Below, one piece after another: positions 34,585-43,391 of a stretch of 64,000 nucleotides of DNA. A program made the translations under genes and the position numbers. A model generated the notes under the pieces. That model saw only the letters and a list, made by a program, of their open reading frames with translations, had not been told where the DNA came from and did no database searches. The stretch's first letter is position 1; the number at the start of each line of letters is the position of its first letter. The DNA is from Roseiarcus sp963775575 (GTDB taxonomy: Bacteria; Pseudomonadota; Alphaproteobacteria; Rhizobiales; Beijerinckiaceae). The stretch lies in NCBI GenBank assembly GCA_963775575.1, contig CAVZJG010000002.1:1922001-1986000 (forward strand), written 5' to 3'.

Positions 34585-37500
34585 ATGACCCAGAGCGCCC
34601 ATCCCGTCGGCCCCGGCGATCACGTCTTTCTCGTCGACGGCTCGTCGTTCGTCTTTCGCGCCTATTTCCAGTCGATCCGGCAGGATCAGAAGTACAATTA
34701 CCGCTCCGACCGGCTGCCCGTCGGCGCGGTCAGGCTGTTCGCGGCCAAGGTGCTGCAATTCCTGCGCGACGGCGCGGCGGGGATCAAGCCGACGCATCTG
34801 GCGATCATCTTCGACAAGTCGGAGCATTCGTTCCGGCGCGAAATCTATCCCCCCTACAAGGCCCATCGCCCCGATCCGCCTGAGGACCTCGTGCCGCAGT
34901 TCCCGCTGATGCGCGCGACGGTCAGCGCGTTCGGCCTGACGCCGATCGAGCAGGACCGCTACGAGGCCGACGACCTCATCGCCACCTACGCGCGCCAGGC
35001 GCGCGAGCGCGGCGCCGACGTGCTGATCGTCTCCGCCGACAAAGACCTGATGCAGCTCATCGGGCCGGGGGTGACCATGTTCGACCCGGCTTCCGGCGAT
35101 CGCGAGGAGCGGCGCATCGGCCCGGACGAAGTCGTCGCCTATTTCGGCCTGCCCGCCGACAAGGTCGCCGACATCCAGGCGCTCGCCGGCAATTCGACCG
35201 ACAACGTGCCCGGCGCGCGCGGCATCGGCGTCAAGACGGCGGCTCAGCTCATCGCCGAATACGGCGATCTCGACACGCTGCTTAAGCGCGCCGGCGAGAT
35301 CAAGCAGCCCAAGCGCCGCGAAGCGCTGACCGACCCCGAATCGGTGGCGCTGATCCGGCTGTCGAAGCGGCTGGTGACGCTGGCGCGCGACGTCGCCGTC
35401 GAGGTTCCGCTCGATACGCTCGGCGTCCCCAAACTCGAGGGCGCGCCGCTGATCGCGTTCCTCAAGGCGATGGAGTTCACGACGATCACGCGGCGCGTCG
35501 GCGAGATCTGCGGGCTCGACGCCAACGCGATCGAACCCGACGCGCGCTTCGTCGGCCCGGGCGGCTGGCGCGCGCGCGACGGCGAGACGACGACGCCGAG
35601 CGCCTCGCCGCCCGCCGCCGCGCCGGCCTCTCCGGCTCCGTCCGACCAGCCCGCCGCCGAGGCCGCCGCCGCGCTCGTCGCCGAGGCCGCCGTCGCGCCT
35701 GTCGCCAAACGAACTCCGAAGGGCCTCGCCGCCGAACGGGCCGCTCGCGCGCGGGAGGAAAAAATCGACGTCTCGGCCTACGCGACGGTGACCAGCGCCG
35801 CCGAACTCGAAAGCTGGATCGCGCGCGCGTTCGCAGCGGGGCTGGTCGCCTTCGACACTGAGACCACGTCGCTCGATCCGCTGCAGGCCGATCTCGTCGG
35901 CGTCTCGCTCGCCGTCGCGCCGGGGCAAGCCTGCTACATCCCGATCGGCCATCGCGTCGGCGCCGGCGATCTCTTCGACGGCGGCGGCTTGGCGCCCGGC
36001 CAGATCGCTGAAGGACAAGCGATCGCGCTGCTCAAGCCGCTGCTCGAAAACCCCGGCGTCATGAAGATCGGCCAGAACGTCAAATTCGACTGGCACGTCT
36101 TCGCCCGGCGCGGCGTCGAAGTCGCGCCGTTCGACGACACGATGCTGATTTCCTACGCGCTCGATTCGGGAACGACCGCCGACGGCCATGGCATGGATGC
36201 GCTCGCCGAGCGCTGGCTCGGCCACCAGACCATCCACTTCAGCGACGTCGCCGGCGCCGGCCGCAATTTCATCGGCTTCGCGCGCGTAAGCGTCGACAAG
36301 GCGACGCAATACGCCGCCGAGGACGCCGACGTGACGCTGCGGCTGTGGCGCGCGTTGAAGCCGCGCCTCGTCGCCGAGGCGATGACCACGGTTTACGAGA
36401 CGCTGGAGCGCCCGCTCGTCGTTCCCTTGGCGCGCATGGAAGAGCGCGGCGTCTCGATCGACCGCGAAATGCTGGCGCGCCTGTCGGGCGAATTCGCGCA
36501 AGGGATGGCGCGGATCGAAGCCGAGGCGCAGAGGTTGGTCGGCGCGCCGTTCAACCTCTCCTCGCCCAAGCAGCTCGGCGACATTCTGTTCGGCCAGATG
36601 GGCCTGCCGGGCGGCAAGAAAACCGCCACCGGCGCCTGGTCGACCTCGGCGAGCGTGCTGGAGGACCTCGCCGAAGAAGGCCACGAACTGCCGGCGCGCA
36701 TCCTCGACTGGCGCCAGCTCGCCAAGCTCAAGTCGACCTATACGGACGCGCTGCCGGGCTTCGTCGATCCCCGAACCAACCGCGTCCACACCTCCTACGC
36801 GCTGGCCTCGACCACGACCGGGCGGCTGTCGTCGTCCGACCCGAATTTGCAGAACATTCCCGTGCGCAACGAGGAGGGGCGCAAGATCCGCCGCGCCTTC
36901 GTCGCCGCGCCCGGCTGCAAGCTGATTTCGGCCGACTACAGCCAGATCGAACTGCGCCTGCTCGCCCACGTCGCCGGCATCGGCGCGCTGAAAAAGGCCT
37001 TCGCCGACGGGCTCGACATTCACGCGATGACCGCCTCGGAAATGTTCGGGGTCCCGGTGAAAGACATGCCGAGCGAAGTGCGCCGGCGCGCCAAGGCGAT
37101 CAACTTCGGCATCATCTACGGCATTTCGGCGTTCGGCCTCGCCAACCAACTCGGCATCCCGCGCGAGGAAGCGGCGGCTTACATCAAGAAATATTTCGAG
37201 CGCTTCCCCGGCATCCGCGACTACATGGAGGCGACAAAGAGGCAGGCGCGGGCCGACGGGTGCGTGCGCACGATCTTCGGCCGCAAGTGCCATTTCCCGC
37301 GCATCAACGCCGCGAACCCCTCGGAGCGCGCGTTCAACGAACGCGCGGCGATCAACGCGCCGCTGCAGGGCTCGGCCGCCGACATCATCCGCCGCGCCAT
37401 GGCGCGCATGGACGCGAGCCTCGCGCGCGCCAAGCTCGGCGCGCAGATGCTGATGCAGGTTCACGACGAACTGGTGTTCGAGGCCCCCGACGCCGAGGTC

Positions 37501-37620
37501 GAGGCGACGATCAAACTCGTCTCCAAGGTGATGGTCGAGGCGCCCGAGCCGGCCGTTCGCTTGAGCGCGCCGCTCGCGGTCGACGCGCGCGCGGCGGGGA
37601 ACTGGGACGAGGCGCATTAG
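34585..37620 (+). CDS. polA: DNA polymerase I
   Basis: This repair and Okazaki-fragment polymerase has 1011 residues. The N-terminal 5'-3' exonuclease domain has FLVDGSSFVFRAYF, YEADDLIATYA and GNSTDNVPGARGIGVKTA. A low-complexity Ala/Pro linker spans about 340-385. The 3'-5' exonuclease appears active, with VAFDTETTSLDP, KIGQNVKFDWHVF and YAAEDADVTLRLW. Polymerase motifs are SADYSQIELRLLAHV (A), RRRAKAINFGIIYGIS (B) and MQVHDELVFE (C). ATG 34585 begins the FLVDGSS domain 23 residues in; the longer upstream reading passes through the hairpin and is not coding. Confidence 0.97.
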   Translation: MTQSAHPVGPGDHVFLVDGSSFVFRAYFQSIRQDQKYNYRSDRLPVGAVRLFAAKVLQFLRDGAAGIKPTHLAIIFDKSEHSFRREIYPPYKAHRPDPPEDLVPQFPLMRATVSAFGLTPIEQDRYEADDLIATYARQARERGADVLIVSADKDLMQLIGPGVTMFDPASGDREERRIGPDEVVAYFGLPADKVADIQALAGNSTDNVPGARGIGVKTAAQLIAEYGDLDTLLKRAGEIKQPKRREALTDPESVALIRLSKRLVTLARDVAVEVPLDTLGVPKLEGAPLIAFLKAMEFTTITRRVGEICGLDANAIEPDARFVGPGGWRARDGETTTPSASPPAAAPASPAPSDQPAAEAAAALVAEAAVAPVAKRTPKGLAAERAARAREEKIDVSAYATVTSAAELESWIARAFAAGLVAFDTETTSLDPLQADLVGVSLAVAPGQACYIPIGHRVGAGDLFDGGGLAPGQIAEGQAIALLKPLLENPGVMKIGQNVKFDWHVFARRGVEVAPFDDTMLISYALDSGTTADGHGMDALAERWLGHQTIHFSDVAGAGRNFIGFARVSVDKATQYAAEDADVTLRLWRALKPRLVAEAMTTVYETLERPLVVPLARMEERGVSIDREMLARLSGEFAQGMARIEAEAQRLVGAPFNLSSPKQLGDILFGQMGLPGGKKTATGAWSTSASVLEDLAEEGHELPARILDWRQLAKLKSTYTDALPGFVDPRTNRVHTSYALASTTTGRLSSSDPNLQNIPVRNEEGRKIRRAFVAAPGCKLISADYSQIELRLLAHVAGIGALKKAFADGLDIHAMTASEMFGVPVKDMPSEVRRRAKAINFGIIYGISAFGLANQLGIPREEAAAYIKKYFERFPGIRDYMEATKRQARADGCVRTIFGRKCHFPRINAANPSERAFNERAAINAPLQGSAADIIRRAMARMDASLARAKLGAQMLMQVHDELVFEAPDAEVEATIKLVSKVMVEAPEPAVRLSAPLAVDARAAGNWDEAH

Positions 37621-37783
37621 GAATCCGATTATCCGCCCCCGCGAAGTGAAACGGAGCGGAGGAGGGGCAGCATGCGAACCTTGGTGGAGAGGGGCGCTCA
37701 GCGATAGCCTCGATGCGTTTCATTCGCGTTAAGGCCACTTCACGCGAATGCAGGCCTTTCTCATCGGGCACTGCGATTAGGGG

Positions 37784-39028
37784 ATGCTCATGCGTGAGGA
37801 CTATTCTGTTTTCTGGTTCGTCGGGCTGGCGATCGCCTTACTAATCTCAATTCTAGCTGCGCGCTCCAACTCGCAAAGGGCAAACCGAGAGCAAGCAGAT
37901 CGAATTAAAGCCCAAGGCGAAATCCGTCAAAAAAACGGTGAGTTATCGGAATTGCGTCGAACGCATGCGAAGACGCTTGCCGCAGTAGAACTTCAATACA
38001 AAAAGGTCTTAGACCACATAAGGGGGCTGGATAAGATTTTTGACGAGCGAAAAATTCAATTTCCATGGCTGGCCTCCGCCATCGCTGATCTCCATGCGTT
38101 GGAGGCCGAACGCGACGCTCGGATGCTGGAGACGAAGAAACACGCGGCGATTAAAGCGGCAAGCGAGGTGCGCGAGCACGGCAGTAAACGGCGGGATGCC
38201 GAACGCCAATTCCGGCTGATGCGCTACAGAGTAAATTATTATGAGAAATTGTTTCCTTGGATAATGGAATACATTGGCAATGACGTGCCGGACGAAGCAG
38301 TCGATCTAAGCGGATCGAAAGCTGAGCCTACCGACGATCCGGTAAGGCGGTGGCTCAATGACGCTGAATACCAGAGATTATCGACCGCTCAAAAGAACCA
38401 GCTTGCGCTCGACCGATGGAAGGCCAGCCGGAGGAGCCTCTGGGAAATTGGACGTGATTACGAACGTTTCATCGGCTACAATTACGAGACACTCGGGTAT
38501 GACGTTACGTTCACCGGCGCAATTCACGGCTTCGAGGATATGGGCCGCGATCTCATTGCACAACGCGGTCCGGAACTGTGCGTAATTCAATGCAAATATT
38601 GGTCGAAGGAAAAAACAATTCACGAGAAGCATATCTTCCAGCTATTTGGCTCCACGCTGGAGTACGCATTTCGTCTTGGCAACTTTGATGATCTCAAGCA
38701 GTTATCCTTTTTTGGAGGCTCAATCAAAACGAATGGCGCGAAGGCGGTTCTCTACACCTCCACAACTATCTCCGATGTAGCAAAGGATGCAGCGAAGAAA
38801 TTGGACGTAGAGTGCAACGAGAATGTTGGAATGTCCGATTATCCTCTAGTGAAATGCAACGTCTCCATGCGGGATGGCGCAAAGATTTATCATCTTCCGT
38901 TCGATCAGCAGTATGATAGAACAAAGATTATAGCAGCAAAAGGCGAGCGATACGTCTACACGGTTGCTGAGGCTGAAAAGGCAGACTTTCGCCGAGCCTG
39001 GAGGTGGCGTCCAGATCAGGGTGTTTAG
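37784..39028 (+). CDS. Membrane-anchored Mrr-like restriction endonuclease
   Basis: This 414-residue protein has a single N-terminal membrane helix (FWFVGLAIALLISILAA), a charged coiled-coil stretch of about 150 residues, and a C-terminal Mrr-like PD-(D/E)XK nuclease. The catalytic core is FEDMGRDLIAQRG followed by CVIQCKYWSKEK, giving the D...QxK arrangement of Mrr enzymes. GYDVTFTGA precedes it. Base composition is clearly more AT-rich than neighbouring genes, which suggests recent acquisition. No methyltransferase accompanies it, so it could act on modified or foreign DNA at the membrane; this is inference. An IS630 copy begins two bases after the stop. Confidence 0.8.
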   Translation: MLMREDYSVFWFVGLAIALLISILAARSNSQRANREQADRIKAQGEIRQKNGELSELRRTHAKTLAAVELQYKKVLDHIRGLDKIFDERKIQFPWLASAIADLHALEAERDARMLETKKHAAIKAASEVREHGSKRRDAERQFRLMRYRVNYYEKLFPWIMEYIGNDVPDEAVDLSGSKAEPTDDPVRRWLNDAEYQRLSTAQKNQLALDRWKASRRSLWEIGRDYERFIGYNYETLGYDVTFTGAIHGFEDMGRDLIAQRGPELCVIQCKYWSKEKTIHEKHIFQLFGSTLEYAFRLGNFDDLKQLSFFGGSIKTNGAKAVLYTSTTISDVAKDAAKKLDVECNENVGMSDYPLVKCNVSMRDGAKIYHLPFDQQYDRTKIIAAKGERYVYTVAEAEKADFRRAWRWRPDQGV

Positions 39029-39030
39029 TC

Positions 39031-40180
39031 TAGTGGATGAAATCTGACATTTGAATCCTGTTACGGATTCCCGGCGGACTGGCGATGTGCGAGTCTGGCG
39101 CATGCGCACAGGAATATCGCTTGCCGTTTCGGCGGAAGATCGGCTCCGGCTTTTGGCTCTGGTCAGGGATCGCAACGCCCCGCAGAAGCACGTCTGGCGG
39201 GGCCAGATCGTGCTTTTGACGGCCGAGGGCGTGGGCACGAACGAAATCATGCGCCGGACAGGCAAGTCGAAGACTTGCGTCTGGCGCTGGCAGGAACGGT
39301 TCGCCGACGAAGGGTTCGAGGGGCTGGCGCGCGACAAGACGCGGCCCTCGCGCGTCAAGCCGCTGGCGGACGAGGTCGTGGCGCGGGTTGTCGCACTGAC
39401 GCTCGATCCGCCGCCGGGGGAGCGGACGCACTGGACCGGCGCTTTGATGGCGAAGGCCTCCGGCGTCTCCGTCAGCTCCGTCCAACGCATCTGGCGCAAG
39501 CATGGTCTTCAGCCGCACCGGGTGCGGCAGTTCAAACTTTCCAACGATCCGAAATTCATCGAGAAGCTGCGCGATGTAGTCGGGCTCTATGTCGATCCGC
39601 CCGCTCACGCCGTCGTCCTGTCTGTCGACGAGAAGAGCCAAATTCAGGCGCTCGACCGCACCCAGCCCGGGCTGCCGTTGAAAAAGGGCCGCGCCGGCAC
39701 GATGACCCACGACTACGTCAGGAACGGCACGACGACGCTGTTCGCCGCCATGAATATTCTCGACGGCACGGTCATCGGCCAAAACATGCAGCGCCACCGG
39801 CATCAGGAGTTCATCCGCTTTCTCAACGCCATCGACGCCAAGGTTCCCGCCGGCAGGATGGTGCACGCGATCCTCGACAATTACGCCGCCCACAAGCATC
39901 CCAAGGTGCTTCTGTGGCTCGCCCGGCATGAGCGGTTCGTCTTCCACTTCACGCCGACATCCTGCTCGTGGCTCAACGCCGTCGAAGGCTTCTTCGCCAC
40001 GCTCGCCAAACGACGACTGAAGCGCGGCGTATTCCGATCCGTCGTCGATCTGCAGGCCGCCATCAACCGGTTCCTCGAAGAGCACAATTCGCAATCCGCG
40101 CCGTTCACCTGGACCGCCGACCCCAACAAAATCATCGCCGCCGTCAGACGCGGGCATCAAGTGTTGGATTCGATCCACTA
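39031..40180 (+). mobile_element. IS630-family insertion sequence
   Basis: Terminal inverted repeats of about 24 bases begin CTAGTGGAT at 39030 and end ATCCACTAG at 40181. TA dinucleotides at 39031-39032 and 40179-40180 fit the TA target duplication of the family. One transposase gene fills the element, and its stop codon lies inside the right end. It appears intact. Confidence 0.88.
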
Positions 40181-40181
40181 G
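39102..40181 (+). CDS. IS630-family transposase
   Basis: This is a DDE transposase of 359 residues. The N-terminal HTH region (MRRTGKSKTCVWRWQERFAD) is followed by a second HTH (ALMAKASGVSVSSVQRIWRK). The catalytic triad is in LSVDEKSQIQAL, AILDNYAAHKHP and CSWLNAVEGFF. The length is typical and no frame disruption is seen, so the element may be active. The last codons lie inside the right terminal repeat. Confidence 0.93.
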   Translation: MRTGISLAVSAEDRLRLLALVRDRNAPQKHVWRGQIVLLTAEGVGTNEIMRRTGKSKTCVWRWQERFADEGFEGLARDKTRPSRVKPLADEVVARVVALTLDPPPGERTHWTGALMAKASGVSVSSVQRIWRKHGLQPHRVRQFKLSNDPKFIEKLRDVVGLYVDPPAHAVVLSVDEKSQIQALDRTQPGLPLKKGRAGTMTHDYVRNGTTTLFAAMNILDGTVIGQNMQRHRHQEFIRFLNAIDAKVPAGRMVHAILDNYAAHKHPKVLLWLARHERFVFHFTPTSCSWLNAVEGFFATLAKRRLKRGVFRSVVDLQAAINRFLEEHNSQSAPFTWTADPNKIIAAVRRGHQVLDSIH

Positions 40182-40229
40182 TTTGGTCGTGGGGCGCATC
40201 GCCATCTCGAATGTGTTTAGGAGCCGGAT

Positions 40230-40415
40230 AAGACGCAAACGGTGCTGATGCTCATCGGAGCCATTCTTTTGATCGCGGGCCTTGTCTTCATGGCGCAGGG
40301 CTCGGGGTAATTTCCTTATCCGGCCTCGAGCTTCATGATCAGACAGGCCGGATGGATTTATTACGGTGCTGGAATAGCGGTCGTCGGGCTTTGCTCATAT
40401 TTTTCGCGAGGCGGA
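40230..40415 (+). pseudogene. Broken small membrane protein gene (copy A)
   Basis: The frame reads KTQTVLMLIGAILLIAGLVF then MAQGSG, a TAA at 40308-40310, and continues as FPYPASSFMIRQAGWIYYGA and GIAVVGL. It is the counterpart of the small membrane gene at 56195-56329. The expected start codon is missing (GGATAAGACG where copy B has an ATG), and the tail runs directly into the last codons of a toxin gene. It is non-functional. Confidence 0.75.
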
Positions 40416-40440
40416 ACGGCTTCATCAGGGAGGATAAGTC

Positions 40441-40764
40441 ATGCGCGAACGGACTGCAGCGCAGACGAGCCGCGGCAATGTTTTCGCCGACATCGGGGTG
40501 GCCAACGCCGACGAGCATCTGGTGAAGGCGAAACTCGTCTACAAGATCGACGGCCTGATGAAAGCGCGGGGCCTCAAACAGGCCGAGGCGGCGCGATCGT
40601 TCGGGGTCAGGCAGCCCGACGTGTCGAAAATGTTGCGCGGCGACTTCCGCCAGTTCTCGGTTGAGCGCCTGATGCGCTTTCTCGTCGCTCTCGACCAAGA
40701 TGTCCAAATCGTCGTCAAGCCGCGCCGAGGCGCGGCGACGGCCGCTTCGCTCGACGTGGCGTGA
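40441..40764 (+). CDS. XRE-type antitoxin (HigA/Gp49-associated family), copy A
   Basis: This is a 107-residue regulator with a helix-turn-helix in GLKQAEAARSFGVRQPDVSK and MLRGDFRQFSVERLMRFL, then VQIVVKPR. These proteins pair with phage Gp49-like/HigB toxins. GGGAGG sits about seven bases upstream of ATG 40441. The upstream toxin gene is deleted except for its last codons (ERLHQGG). The protein is almost identical to copy B at 55453-55776, differing at about three N-terminal positions. It could still repress the copy-B operator. Confidence 0.88.
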   Translation: MRERTAAQTSRGNVFADIGVANADEHLVKAKLVYKIDGLMKARGLKQAEAARSFGVRQPDVSKMLRGDFRQFSVERLMRFLVALDQDVQIVVKPRRGAATAASLDVA

Positions 40765-40807
40765 AGGCGGGCAGTTGGCGAGAGGCGCATGAGGAGCAGG
40801 GCAATCC

Positions 40808-41022
40808 TCACTCCGGCGCCAAGAGCCGTCCCATGCTCGCCAAATCGAGTTTCGTATAGCCGCTGGGAATGTCGAACGCGCCTGCGGGCGGGTCTTCGTG
40901 CTGGATGGATTTGAGGGTGACGACGATCTGGCGGCCGCCGTCGCCGAGCGTGGTGGTCGTCTGCACCGGAAATCCCTCGAAGCCGATCGCCTTGGTCATC
41001 GAGTCGAAATTGAGGGTCGCCG
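40808..41022 (-). pseudogene. DUF4412-like protein, 3' fragment (copy A)
   Basis: This holds only the C-terminal roughly 70 residues (MTKAIGFEGFPVQTTTTLGD, then GGRQIVVTLKSIQ and YTKLDLASM) of the gene that is complete at 54576-55409. The 5' part is replaced at about 41022 by an IS5-type remnant. Differences from the full copy include HEDPP for HQDPP and SMGRLL for SMVRLL. Confidence 0.82.
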
Positions 41023-41238
41023 TCGTCGAGCAGTTCGGCGGAGCCGTCGCAGCAGCTTCTCCGGCGGGATCGAAGGCCGCCCGATCGGCGAGTACAGCGC
41101 GGAGAATTCGGTCGCCAAGGCCGACAACGCTTCGTTCACGATTGCCCGGATCGCTCGCAGCGGATGATCTCGTTCAACCCAGGCTTCGAGATCGACGTAG
41201 CTGAAAAGCGCCCCAGACCGCTCGTCTTCGCCTCGCAT
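41020..41238 (-). pseudogene. IS5-family transposase, N-terminal fragment
   Basis: The minus-strand frame from ATG 41238 reads MRGEDERSGALFSYVDLEAW, RDHPLRAIRAIVNEALSAL and YSPIGRPSIPPEKLLR. This is the start of a well-known IS5-type transposase that normally exceeds 350 residues. It breaks at about 41030 into the truncated DUF4412-like gene. The upstream side (41240-41330, with TTTTTCAACAGCCTGCTAG) probably holds the IS end. Confidence 0.8.
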
Positions 41239-41410
41239 GATCCGTCCCTCGCAGTCCCGCGAAGACACAGAATCACACCGCGATTCCCATCGCCAGCGCC
41301 TTTTTCAACAGCCTGCTAGAGGCGCACAGGGTCGCCGGCCGACGACAGGTTCACCAGTTCGCGCGCCCGCTCTAAGGTGCCTCGATTCGCTTCTCGCGTT
41401 CGAGGATTCC

Positions 41411-43276
41411 ATGACCTCCGGCCTCTTGCTGCGCCTGATCGGCACCACCGACCTTCACGCCAATATTTTCGCCTACGACTATTACCGCGACCGGCCGGAC
41501 GACACGGTCGGCGTGGCCAAGACCGCTTCGCTCATCGCGAGCGCGCGCGCCGAAGTCGCCAACGCGCTGCTGTTCGACAACGGCGACATCATCCAGGGTT
41601 CGCCGCTCGGCGATTACGCGGCGCTGTCGATGGGGCTGAAGCGGGGCCAAACCCATCCGATGATCGGCGCGATGAACGAAATGGGCTACGCCGCCTGCGC
41701 GGTCGGCAACCATGAATTCAACTACGGCCTCGACTTTCTCGAAATCGCGCTCGCGGGCGCGAATTTTCCCGCCCTGAGCTGCAACGTTCTTCGCCCAGAC
41801 GGCTCGTTCTATTTCACCCCTTGGCTCATCCTGGAGCCGGCGCTCAGCGACGAGGCGGGCGCCGAGCAGCGCCTTCGCATCGGCGTGATCGGCTTCACGC
41901 CGCCGCAGATCGCGCAATGGGACGAGAGCCATTTGGGCGGCCGCGCGACGACGATCGGCGTCGCCGAAGCCGCGCGCGTTCACGTCCCGGCGTTGCGCGC
42001 TCGAGGCGTCGATCTCGTCGTCGCGCTCTGCCACTCCGGCGTTTCCCGCAGGGCCCCGCAGCCCGGCGAAGAGAACGCCGCCCTGGCGCTGGCGGCGGTC
42101 GGCGGCGTCGACGCGATGTTCCTCGGCCACCAGCACTTGCTGCTGCCGGGCCCGGATTTTTCCGGCGTCGACGGCGTCGACGTCGTCAAGGGCGCCCTGC
42201 ACGGCGCGCCCGCGGTCATGGCCGGCTTCTGGGGAAGCCATCTCGGCGTCATCGATCTCTCGCTGGAGCGCGCCGGCGCCGGCTGGCGGGTCGCCGCCGC
42301 CAGAGTCGAAGCGCGGCCGATCTATCAGCGCGAGGGCGAGACGGTCACGGCGCTGGTCGAGGCCGACGCTCGCGTGCTCGCCGCGGCGCAAGGCGCGCAC
42401 GACGCGACGCTTCGCTATGTTCGTTCGCCCGTCGGCGACATCGCGTCGCCGATCAATTCCTATTTCGCGCTGGTCGCCGACGATCCGTCGGTGCAGATCG
42501 TCAACGCCGCGCAGGCCTGGTACGTCGCCCGGCTCGCCAAGACCTCGCCGGCGCTCGCGAGCCTGCCAATTCTTTCCGCCGCCGCGCCGTTCAAGTCGGG
42601 CGGCCGCGGCGGCCCGGACTATTACACCAACGTCGCGGCGGGACCGATCGCGATCAAGAACGTCGCCGACCTCTATCTCTATCCCAACGCCTTGCGCGCG
42701 GTGAAGATCGACGGCGCGACGTTGCGCGAATGGCTGGAGCGATCGGCGGGCCTGTTTCGCCGCATCGATCCCCATTCGCTCGCCGAGCAGCCGCTGCTCG
42801 ATGCGGCCTTCGCCGCCTACAATTTCGACGTCATCGATGGCGTGAACTACGAGATCGACGTGACCCAGCCGTCGCGCTACGACAGCGACGGCAAGCTCGC
42901 CGCCCCCGACGCGCATCGCATCCGCGGCCTGACGTTTCGCGGCGCGCCGGTCAATTCGAAGCAATGGTTCGTCGTCGTCACCAACAGCTACCGCGCCGGC
43001 GGCGGCGGCAATTTTCCCGGTTGCGACGGATCGACGATCGTGCTGGAGGCGCCCGACTCCAACCGCGACGTCATGGTGCGCTACATCGTCGAGACCCGCC
43101 ACGTCGAACCCAAGTCCGACGGCAATTGGCGTTTCACGCCGTGGCCGCCTGAAGTCGTCGCGACGTTCTCGACTTCTCCGGCCGCAGCGCGCGCGGCGCC
43201 GCCCGCCAGCGTCACGCTGACGCCGATGGGCGCGGCGCCGGGCGGCTTCATCAAGTATCGCGTTCAGCCGAAATGA
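41411..43276 (+). CDS. Bifunctional 2',3'-cyclic-nucleotide phosphodiesterase / 5'-nucleotidase family protein
   Basis: This is a two-domain metallophosphoesterase of 621 residues. The N-terminal catalytic domain has GTTDLHANIF, DNGDIIQGSPLGDY, GNHEFNYGLDFL, LCHSGVS and GHQH, the full two-metal set. The C-terminal 5'-nucleotidase domain has AAAPFKSGGRGGPDYYTN, NALRAVKIDGATLREWLERS and TNSYRAGGGGNFPG. No signal peptide is evident from ATG 41411, although the family is usually periplasmic. An in-frame opening upstream runs into IS-derived sequence. It may salvage nucleotides and phosphate. Confidence 0.9.
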   Translation: MTSGLLLRLIGTTDLHANIFAYDYYRDRPDDTVGVAKTASLIASARAEVANALLFDNGDIIQGSPLGDYAALSMGLKRGQTHPMIGAMNEMGYAACAVGNHEFNYGLDFLEIALAGANFPALSCNVLRPDGSFYFTPWLILEPALSDEAGAEQRLRIGVIGFTPPQIAQWDESHLGGRATTIGVAEAARVHVPALRARGVDLVVALCHSGVSRRAPQPGEENAALALAAVGGVDAMFLGHQHLLLPGPDFSGVDGVDVVKGALHGAPAVMAGFWGSHLGVIDLSLERAGAGWRVAAARVEARPIYQREGETVTALVEADARVLAAAQGAHDATLRYVRSPVGDIASPINSYFALVADDPSVQIVNAAQAWYVARLAKTSPALASLPILSAAAPFKSGGRGGPDYYTNVAAGPIAIKNVADLYLYPNALRAVKIDGATLREWLERSAGLFRRIDPHSLAEQPLLDAAFAAYNFDVIDGVNYEIDVTQPSRYDSDGKLAAPDAHRIRGLTFRGAPVNSKQWFVVVTNSYRAGGGGNFPGCDGSTIVLEAPDSNRDVMVRYIVETRHVEPKSDGNWRFTPWPPEVVATFSTSPAAARAAPPASVTLTPMGAAPGGFIKYRVQPK

Positions 43277-43391
43277 CGCCTCACGGCCCGGTCGAGCCGC
43301 CCGCCGATGGCGGCGATCCGCTCCGCCCGCGAATTCGCGCCGGTCGCGCGGCGGCCGCGACCGCCGAGCACACGCGGATCGAGCGGTCGCG

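Larger units (their letters stand above)
40415..41022 (+). repeat. Segmental duplication copy A (inverted match of 55192-55800)
   Basis: About 608 bases, covering the last toxin codons, the whole antitoxin gene and the 3' end of a DUF4412-like gene, are repeated in reverse orientation at 55192-55800 with high identity. The right edge at about 41022 is where an IS5-type remnant starts. Confidence 0.88.

Noticed and set aside
34459..37617. 1052-residue open frame antisense to polA
   Set aside because: The composition is Arg/Ala/Asp-rich as expected from the opposite strand of a GC-rich gene, and polA is unmistakable on the other strand.
41411..43276. Metallophosphoesterase as a defence effector
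   Set aside because: Motifs and domain order are those of ordinary 5'-nucleotidase/cyclic phosphodiesterase proteins, so a housekeeping role is simpler despite the mobile surroundings.
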